DNA of 11,463 nucleotides from Pseudomonadota bacterium (GTDB lineage Bacteria; Pseudomonadota; Alphaproteobacteria; UBA9219; RGZA01), in contig JACQAB010000092.1 in NCBI GenBank assembly GCA_016195205.1, positions 1 to 11,463 of the forward strand, given 5' to 3'. The translations under genes and the position numbers were made by a program. The number at the start of each line of letters is the position of its first letter. Position 1 is the first letter of the stretch. Shown here one piece after another: positions 6,456 to 11,463 of this stretch. The notes under the pieces are model-generated. The model worked only from the letters and a program-made list of their open reading frames with translations. It did no database searches and had not been told where the DNA came from.

Positions 6456-7241
6456 ATGACTCTGAAAAACAAATCGGTCGTCATCACCGGCTCGACCAGC
6501 GGCATTGGGCTTGGCATCGCGCGGGCCCTGGCGGCCGAAGGCGCGCAGGTGATGCTGAACGGCTTTGGTGATGCCGCCGAGATTGAAAAACTCCGCGCCG
6601 GCCTGGAAAAGCAATATGGCGTGAAAATCGGCTATAACGGGGCCGATATTTCGAAGCCCGCCGAAGTAGAGGGATTGATCAAAAGCGCCGCCGCGCAGTT
6701 TGGTTCGGTGGATATTTTGGTCAACAATGCCGGCATTCAGTTCACCGCCACGGTGGAAGAATTTCCGCTGGAAAAATGGGACGCCATTCTTTCCACCAAT
6801 CTTTCTTCGGTGTTCTATGGCGTGAAATATACCCTGCCGGGCATGCGCGCCAAGGGCTGGGGGCGCGTTATCAACACCGCCTCGGCGCATGGGCTGGTGG
6901 CTTCGGAACATAAGGCCGCCTATGTGGCGGCCAAGCACGGCGTGGTGGGGCTGACCAAAGTGGTGGCGTTGGAGACGGCGAATGCGGGCATCACCTGCAA
7001 CGCCATTTGTCCGGGCTGGGTGCTGACGCCGCTGGTGCAGAAGCAGATCGACGCCATCGCCGCCGAAAAGAAAATCAGCAATGACCAGGCTTCGAAAGAG
7101 CTCTTGATGGAAAAACAGCCTTCCGGGCAATTTGTCACACCCGAGCAGATTGGCGCCCTGGTGGTGTTTTTATGCAGCGATGCGGCGGCGCAAATCACTG
7201 GTGCCGCGCTTAGCATCGACGGCGGCTGGACGGCGCAGTGA
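6456..7241 (+). CDS. bdhA: D-3-hydroxybutyrate dehydrogenase
   Basis: This NAD-dependent short-chain dehydrogenase interconverts D-3-hydroxybutyrate and acetoacetate in polyhydroxybutyrate or ketone-body use. The 261-residue protein has the cofactor motif TGSTSGIG (11-18), NNAG (90-93), and the catalytic residues N115, S143, Y156 and K160. Residues known from bacterial 3-hydroxybutyrate dehydrogenases to bind substrate are all present at a +1 offset: Q95, H145, K153, W188, Q197 and W258. This makes the assignment far more specific than a generic SDR. It follows the hypothetical gene by 20 nt and precedes a patatin-like gene across an octamer hairpin element. The enzyme is cytoplasmic and tetrameric in characterised relatives. 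Confidence 0.95.
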   Translation: MTLKNKSVVITGSTSGIGLGIARALAAEGAQVMLNGFGDAAEIEKLRAGLEKQYGVKIGYNGADISKPAEVEGLIKSAAAQFGSVDILVNNAGIQFTATVEEFPLEKWDAILSTNLSSVFYGVKYTLPGMRAKGWGRVINTASAHGLVASEHKAAYVAAKHGVVGLTKVVALETANAGITCNAICPGWVLTPLVQKQIDAIAAEKKISNDQASKELLMEKQPSGQFVTPEQIGALVVFLCSDAAAQITGAALSIDGGWTAQ

Positions 7242-7242
7242 G

Positions 7243-7326
7243 GTTTCGAGGTTGCGTGGTTTCGGGGTTGCGTGGTTAAAATGTACCACGAACTCTCGCA
7301 ACCACGAAACTCCGCAACCTCGCAAC
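7243..7326. repeat. Inverted arrays of an octamer (GTTKCGNG), between bdhA and patatin
   Basis: The left arm is four in-phase octamers plus a remnant: GTTTCGAG (7243), GTTGCGTG (7251), GTTTCGGG (7259), GTTGCGTG (7267), GTT. The right arm, read on the minus strand from 7326, is GTTGCGAG, GTTGCGGA, GTTTCGTG, GTTGCGAG, AGTTCGTG, GT. The arms flank a short loop (about 7278-7284, AAAATGT), so RNA of either strand can form a long imperfect stem in several registers. The TTT/TTG alternation suggests a 16-nt higher-order unit. The element starts 2 nt after the bdhA stop and ends one base before the patatin ATG. There is no U-tract, so it is not a classical terminator. Confidence 0.85.
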
Positions 7327-7327
7327 G

Positions 7328-8359
7328 ATGCCAACAAAAACTATTAACCTAGCTTTACAAGGCGGCGGCGCGCATGGCGCGTTCACCTGGGGAGTGTTGC
7401 AAGCCCTTCTTGAAGACGAGCGGCTTGATTTTCACACCATCACTTCCACTTCGGCGGGTTCGATGAACGGCGCGGTGATGGCCACTGGCCTGCTGAAGGG
7501 CGGGCCGAAGGAAGCGATCGGCCTGCTCGAAACTTTCTGGCATCGCGTATCACAAGCGGGGCGTTACGGCATTTTTTCCGCGCCGAACGTGATGCAGGAT
7601 TGGATGAGTTCCACCGGGCGCATGGCGGCCAATGCCTTTGCCGGGTTTGAGATGATGAGTTATTTTTTCTCGCCCTATCAATTCAATCCGCTTGACTACA
7701 ATCCTTTGCAGAAAATCATCGCCGATATGGTGGATTTTCCGCTTCTGCAGAAAAGCGACAAAATCGCCCTTCACATCTGCGCCACCGACGTGAAACGCAG
7801 CCAGATCAAGATTTTTTCGGGCAAAGAGCTTTCGGCCGATGCCCTGCTGGCCTCCTCCTGCCTGCCGCAGATTTTTCAGGCGGTGGAGATCAAGGGCCAT
7901 TATTACTGGGATGGCGGCTATCTGGGCAACCCGCCGCTGTTTCCGCTGACGCGCTGCAAATATTCGCAAGACATGCTTATTGTGCAAATCGACCCGATCC
8001 TTGTCGGTGAAGTGCCGAAGACCGGCGAAGCCATCGCCGACCGGCTGAACGAAATCAATTTCAATTCCCCGCTGCTGATGGAATTGCGTGGACTGGAGCA
8101 CATCAACCGTCTGCTGCGCAAAGGATACTTGAGCAAGGAATCCGGCCAGCGTGAGTTATACGTTCACCTTATTGGCGATGACGAGGCCATGGGCGCGCTT
8201 TCCCTGGAAAGCAAATTCAACCCCGAATGGGATTTTCTGAACGGCCTGCGCGACACCGGCCACCGCCGCGCCAAGGCCTGGCTCTCTAGGCATTTTGACG
8301 ATATCGGCCAGAAAAGCAGCGTGGATCTGGAAACATTGCTGGCGCTGGATGCGGCTTAA
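7328..8359 (+). CDS. Patatin-like phospholipase family protein
   Basis: Patatin-fold hydrolases use a Ser-Asp dyad to cleave acyl esters of lipids. In this 343-residue protein the oxyanion-hole loop is GGGAHG (12-17), the nucleophile is S42, and the catalytic Asp is D195 in WDGGYLGNPP (194-203). The nucleophile elbow reads STSAG, so the first glycine of the usual GxSxG is serine; the remaining dyad geometry looks intact. No signal peptide or membrane segment is seen, so it should be cytoplasmic or injected by another route. The ATG at 7328 begins immediately before the first beta-strand (TINLALQGGG), as expected, but has no Shine-Dalgarno sequence because the octamer hairpin abuts it. Proximity to bdhA suggests lipid or polyester turnover, by inference. 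The stop overlaps the convergent binding-protein gene by 4 nt. Confidence 0.9.
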   Translation: MPTKTINLALQGGGAHGAFTWGVLQALLEDERLDFHTITSTSAGSMNGAVMATGLLKGGPKEAIGLLETFWHRVSQAGRYGIFSAPNVMQDWMSSTGRMAANAFAGFEMMSYFFSPYQFNPLDYNPLQKIIADMVDFPLLQKSDKIALHICATDVKRSQIKIFSGKELSADALLASSCLPQIFQAVEIKGHYYWDGGYLGNPPLFPLTRCKYSQDMLIVQIDPILVGEVPKTGEAIADRLNEINFNSPLLMELRGLEHINRLLRKGYLSKESGQRELYVHLIGDDEAMGALSLESKFNPEWDFLNGLRDTGHRRAKAWLSRHFDDIGQKSSVDLETLLALDAA

Positions 8360-9549
8360 GGCGTTCCCGCCGCCGGGCAGGGTATTTCCGTTGGCGTGGC
8401 CAGTTCCGGCAGATTCAGCGTGCGCACCAGCTGGAAGAAATCAAACGGTCCCTGCCGCTCTTCCAGGCTTTTGGAAAGCAGCAAATGCACCCGGTGCAGC
8501 ACGATGCCGTCCTTGCGGATGGGGCTGCCCAGGAAAAAACCATCATCCAGCGGATGCGCTTTCATGTGCGCCAGCACCAGATCGGTGTTTTTCCCACCCA
8601 GGGCGCTGACGCTTTGCAGATAGTGATAAACCGCCGAATACACCGAGGCATGAATGGCGCTAGGCATCACGCCATGATTGCGCTGGGCAAAGCGGTCGGC
8701 GAAAGCGCGTGAGGCGGGGTTCTGGTTCCAGTAAAAAGACGTGGCCACGTAAAAAGGCGGCAAAGGCTGGTCTTTCAAATCATCCACGTCGCTGAGATGC
8801 AGGGTGCCGAAAGCCAGGGGCGGGGTATTTTTGTCCACCGGCTGGGGCCAGTGATGCAGCAGGAACAGAATGTCGGGCCGTTCGAAGGCCAGGAACGCTA
8901 TGTCGGCCTTGGCGTCTTTGAGTTGATTGACAATCGCCGCCAACCCGCTCATGCGCTGACCTAGATAGGCCTCGCCGGCTATTTCTCCGCCGTTTTTCTG
9001 CAGCAGGTCTTTCACCGCGCTGGTCACCGTCATGCTGTAAGGCGTATCGCCGCCCAGGATGAACCAGCGCTGTTTGTGTTCGGCCAGCAGGCCACGGATC
9101 AGGTTGGTGGTCAGCGTCTCGCGGTCATAGAGCCAGAAGATGCTGTTCCCGCCGCACAGGGCGTTTTCAGGCCGGCGCGGCGTGGAAGAGAGAAGAATTT
9201 TCCCCTGGTCGCGGAACAACTCCTGCAGGCGCGCGGCAATGGCGGGGTTGGGCACATCGACCACCAGGTCGATGTTCTGGCGCTTCAGCCAGTCTTCGCT
9301 GATGTGCTCGGCAAGGTCTTTGCGGCTTTGATAGTCGGCGCTGATTACGGTGACCGGCCGCGTGGTGAAATGAGCGGCGTCTTCGGTGGCCATTTCCGCC
9401 GCCTCGACCGATCCTGAACCAGCGGCCTCGGCCATGCCGCCGGAAAGATCGGTAAGCACGCCGATGCGGATCACGTCCTGCTCGGCCCAGGCCGGAGAGG
9501 TGCAGAACAGGAAAAGCGTGCCGCAAAGCAGGCGGAGGACAAGGGACAT
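8356..9549 (-). CDS. Periplasmic substrate-binding protein, branched-chain amino acid (LIV) type
   Basis: This 397-residue protein starts with a Sec signal peptide (basic R6, hydrophobic LLCGTLFLF, cleavage after AWA at 22). C16 does not sit in a lipobox, so a soluble periplasmic protein is expected. The mature start VIRIGVLTDLSG and later segments (IDLVVDVPNPAIAARLQEL, FYVATSFYWNQNPASRAFAD, IHASVYSAVYHYLQSV, ending GPFDFFQLVRTL) match type-1 periplasmic binding proteins of the Peripla_BP_6/LivK group. The ligand cannot be told from sequence. No permease or ATPase gene is nearby, so it is an orphan in this window. No Shine-Dalgarno sequence is evident. It is convergent with the patatin gene and divergent from ettA. 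Confidence 0.88.
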   Translation of the reverse strand: MSLVLRLLCGTLFLFCTSPAWAEQDVIRIGVLTDLSGGMAEAAGSGSVEAAEMATEDAAHFTTRPVTVISADYQSRKDLAEHISEDWLKRQNIDLVVDVPNPAIAARLQELFRDQGKILLSSTPRRPENALCGGNSIFWLYDRETLTTNLIRGLLAEHKQRWFILGGDTPYSMTVTSAVKDLLQKNGGEIAGEAYLGQRMSGLAAIVNQLKDAKADIAFLAFERPDILFLLHHWPQPVDKNTPPLAFGTLHLSDVDDLKDQPLPPFYVATSFYWNQNPASRAFADRFAQRNHGVMPSAIHASVYSAVYHYLQSVSALGGKNTDLVLAHMKAHPLDDGFFLGSPIRKDGIVLHRVHLLLSKSLEERQGPFDFFQLVRTLNLPELATPTEIPCPAAGTP

Positions 9550-9583
9550 GGGCGAGAGGCTAGGGCGGCTTTTTGTCAGAATA

Positions 9584-9703
9584 GGGGCTAGGGGACTTGG
9601 GGACTGAGGGGCTAGGGGTTATAAAAGCAAGATGTTCTTGAATTGTTGCATCTCAAACTTTAAATCACCCCTAGTCCCCAAGTCTCTTAGCCCCCAAGCC
9701 CCC
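9584..9703. repeat. Inverted arrays of a G-rich unit (GGGGRCTW), between binding-protein gene and ettA
   Basis: The left arm holds GGGGCTA (9584), GGGGACTT (9591), GGGGACTGA (9599), GGGGCTA (9608), GGGG (9615). The right arm, read on the minus strand from 9703, holds GGGGGCTT, GGGGGCTA, AGAGACTT, GGGGACTA, GGGG. Periods are 7-9 nt on the left and exactly 8 on the right. An AT-rich loop of about 49 bases (9619-9667) separates the arms. The right arm ends one base before the ettA ATG. The build is the same as in the 7243-7326 element although the unit differs. Because the flanking genes diverge, this cannot be a shared terminator; it sits in the common promoter region. Confidence 0.85.
9618..9665. 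promoter_or_regulatory. AT-rich loop with possible divergent promoter boxes
   Basis: On the plus strand, TTGAAT (9638-9643), 16 nt, TTAAAT (9660-9665) could serve ettA. Its transcript would start within the right arm and carry only that arm. On the minus strand, TATAAC (9623-9618) is a good -10 for the binding-protein gene, but no convincing -35 precedes it. These are weak matches in AT-rich DNA. Confidence 0.25.
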
Positions 9704-9704
9704 A

Positions 9705-11387
9705 ATGGCCAACCCGCAATACGTCTATGTCATGAAAGGCCTGAACAAGGCCTATCCTGGCGGCAAGAAAGTGCTGAGCGACATCTGGCTGTCGTTCCTG
9801 CCGGGGGCGAAGATCGGCGTGCTGGGCATTAACGGCGCGGGCAAATCCACTCTGATGCGCATCATGGCTGGGCTCGACAACGACTTCACCGGCGAGGCCT
9901 GGGCGGCGGAAGGCAGCACCGTGGGCTACCTGCCGCAGGAGCCACAGCTGGATCCCAAACTGAACGTCGAGCAGAACGTGATGCAGGCGCTGGGCGAAAG
10001 CCTGGCGCTGATGAAACGCTTCGAAGAGGTCAGCGCCAAGCTGGGCGAAGTCAGCGATCCCGATGAAATGGAAAAGCTGATTAATGAGCAGGCGGCGCTG
10101 CAGGAAAAAATTGATGCCGCCCACGCGTGGGATTTGTCGCGCACCGTGGAAATCGCCATGGATGCCTTGCGCTGCCCGCCGGGTGATGCCGATGTGACGA
10201 AACTTTCGGGCGGCGAGCGCCGCCGCGTGGCGCTGTGCAAATTGCTGCTGCAAAAGCCCGATTTACTCCTGCTGGACGAGCCCACCAACCATCTGGACGC
10301 CGAAAGCGTGGCCTGGCTGCAGCGCTTTTTGCGCGAATATACCGGCACGGTGGTGATGGTCACGCATGACCGCTACTTCCTGGATGAAGTTACCGGCTGG
10401 ATTCTGGAACTGGATCGCGGCGCGGGCATTCCCTATCAGGGCAATTATTCGGCTTGGCTGGAGCAGAAGCAGAAGCGCCTGGAACAGGAAGGCCGCGAAG
10501 AGGGCGCGAAGCAGAAAACCATTACGCGCGAGCTGGAATGGATAAGGGCCTCGCCCAAGGCGCGCCAGGCGAAAAGCAAGGCGCGCATCACCGCCTATGA
10601 AAACCTGGTGAAGGAAAGCCAGGAGAAAAATCCTGATACGGTGCAGATCATCATCCCCACGCCGCCCAAGCTGGGCGACAACGTGATCGAGGCGCAGCAT
10701 GTGAAGAAAGCCTTCGGCGACCGGCTGCTGATGGATGATTTAAATTTCCGTCTGCCGCCGGGCGGCATCATCGGCGTAATCGGGCCCAACGGAGCCGGTA
10801 AAACCACGCTTTTCCGCATGATTATCGGCACTGAAAAGCCTGATAGCGGGGCGATTAAACTCGGCGAATCCGTGGTGTTGGGCTATGTGGACCAAAGCCG
10901 CGACAGCCTCGATGCCAACAAGAACGTATGGGAAGAAATTTCCGGCGGGCATGACGTGTTCGACTTCGGCCCGAAGAAGCAGCTTCCCACCCGCGCTTAT
11001 GTCTCCACCTTCGGCTTTAAGGGGCCTGACCAGCAGAAAAAAGTTGGCGTGCTGTCTGGGGGTGAGCGTAACCGCGTGCATCTGGCAAAAATGCTGAAGT
11101 CGGGCGCGAACGTCATCATGCTGGATGAACCCACCAATGATCTGGACGTGGATACGCTGCGCGCGCTGGAAGAAGCGCTGGTCGATTTTCCGGGCTGCGT
11201 GGTGGTAACCAGCCATGACCGCTGGTTCCTTGACCGCATCGCCACGCATATCCTGTCATTCGAGGGCGACAGCCGCGTGGAATGGTTCGAAGGCAATTAC
11301 CAGGATTACGAGGCCGACCGCAAAAGGCGGTTAGGGGCCGATGCCGACCAGCCGCATCGCATTAAATACAGGCCGTTGACGCGTTAA
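9705..11387 (+). CDS. ettA: Energy-dependent translational throttle protein EttA (ABC-F)
   Basis: This ABC-F ATPase binds the ribosomal E site and tunes the first elongation steps according to ATP/ADP. The 560-residue protein has two ABC domains and no membrane segments. The first has Walker A GINGAGKST (41-49), the EttA-type arm region (about 86-140), signature LSGGERRR (167-174) and Walker B LLLLDEPTNHLD (187-198, E192 catalytic). The linker between the domains has the basic KSKARITAYENL segment. The second has GPNGAGKTT (360-368), LSGGERNR (450-457) and IMLDEPTNDLD (471-481, E475). The tail LGADADQPHRIKYRPL is diagnostic for EttA. Length agrees with E. coli EttA (555). The start ATG directly follows a C-rich hairpin arm with no Shine-Dalgarno sequence. 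All catalytic residues are intact. Confidence 0.96.
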   Translation: MANPQYVYVMKGLNKAYPGGKKVLSDIWLSFLPGAKIGVLGINGAGKSTLMRIMAGLDNDFTGEAWAAEGSTVGYLPQEPQLDPKLNVEQNVMQALGESLALMKRFEEVSAKLGEVSDPDEMEKLINEQAALQEKIDAAHAWDLSRTVEIAMDALRCPPGDADVTKLSGGERRRVALCKLLLQKPDLLLLDEPTNHLDAESVAWLQRFLREYTGTVVMVTHDRYFLDEVTGWILELDRGAGIPYQGNYSAWLEQKQKRLEQEGREEGAKQKTITRELEWIRASPKARQAKSKARITAYENLVKESQEKNPDTVQIIIPTPPKLGDNVIEAQHVKKAFGDRLLMDDLNFRLPPGGIIGVIGPNGAGKTTLFRMIIGTEKPDSGAIKLGESVVLGYVDQSRDSLDANKNVWEEISGGHDVFDFGPKKQLPTRAYVSTFGFKGPDQQKKVGVLSGGERNRVHLAKMLKSGANVIMLDEPTNDLDVDTLRALEEALVDFPGCVVVTSHDRWFLDRIATHILSFEGDSRVEWFEGNYQDYEADRKRRLGADADQPHRIKYRPLTR

Positions 11388-11388
11388 C

Positions 11389-11402
11389 TTGCTTGAAAGC
11401 AA
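11389..11402 (+). terminator. Small hairpin after ettA, weak terminator candidate
   Basis: TTGCT-TGAA-AGCAA forms a 5-bp stem two bases after the ettA stop, followed by AT-rich ATATTAAATT rather than a clean T-run. The rest of the 76-base tail to the window end holds no gene that I can support. Confidence 0.2.
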
Positions 11403-11463
11403 ATATTAAATTGCCGCGCGCCGTGTTTTTTTGTTATGTAGATGTATCCTTTTATAAATAAAA

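Noticed and set aside
7243..7326. Short CRISPR-like array
   Set aside because: The repeats are contiguous 8-mers without spacers and reverse orientation in the middle; there are no cas genes.
9687..10253. Minus-strand open frames opposite ettA and similar ones opposite pgk and bdhA
   Set aside because: They mirror strongly conserved genes, have no recognisable motifs and arise from codon bias on the coding strand.
11404..11463. Rho-independent terminator at GCCGCGCGCC followed by T-run
   Set aside because: The GC stretch does not form a proper stem-loop immediately before the T's, so I did not call it.

Overview
The window looks like a chromosomal segment of an alphaproteobacterium with moderately high G+C. 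The main evidence is the minus-strand run rpmH - rnpA - yidC - engB - argB - HAD nucleotidase, an order typical of that class. An alphaproteobacterial-type EttA and a D-3-hydroxybutyrate dehydrogenase with its full substrate pocket agree with this. No CRISPR array, tRNA, rRNA, integrase or transposase was seen.

Left part (1-3890, minus strand). From a promoter near 3918-3947, ribosomal protein L34 and RNase P protein are followed directly by the membrane insertase YidC, the ribosome-assembly GTPase EngB, N-acetylglutamate kinase, and a HAD pyrimidine nucleotidase that runs off the left edge. Two of these genes look damaged. yidC starts inside rnpA and lacks the N-terminal transmembrane anchor; yidD, often found at this spot, is absent. 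engB has lost the G1/P-loop and G2 region, and its two halves lie in different frames. A 123-bp inverted repeat separates engB from argB.

Middle part (3891-8359, plus strand). pgk is divergent from rpmH and carries a perfect 27-bp tandem duplication inside the codons of its nucleotide-binding motif. An AT-richer gene of unknown function follows; its protein consists of two diverged copies of one helical module. Then come 3-hydroxybutyrate dehydrogenase, with a strong ribosome-binding site, and a patatin-like lipase. Storage-polymer or lipid turnover is a plausible common theme for the last two, by inference.

Right part (8356-11463). A secreted, LIV-type periplasmic binding protein without transporter partners converges on the patatin gene, sharing 4 nt. 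It is divergent from the translation factor EttA.

The most unusual non-coding signal is a pair of intergenic elements (7243-7326 and 9584-9703). Each consists of short tandem units of about 8 nt in one arm, a loop, and the same units inverted in the other arm. Their octamers differ (GTTKCGNG and GGGGRCTW), but the architecture is the same, and each ends one base before the start codon of the next gene with no Shine-Dalgarno sequence. The lesions in yidC, engB and pgk also deserve attention: they may be real decay, a local mutation hot spot, or an assembly or amplification artefact.
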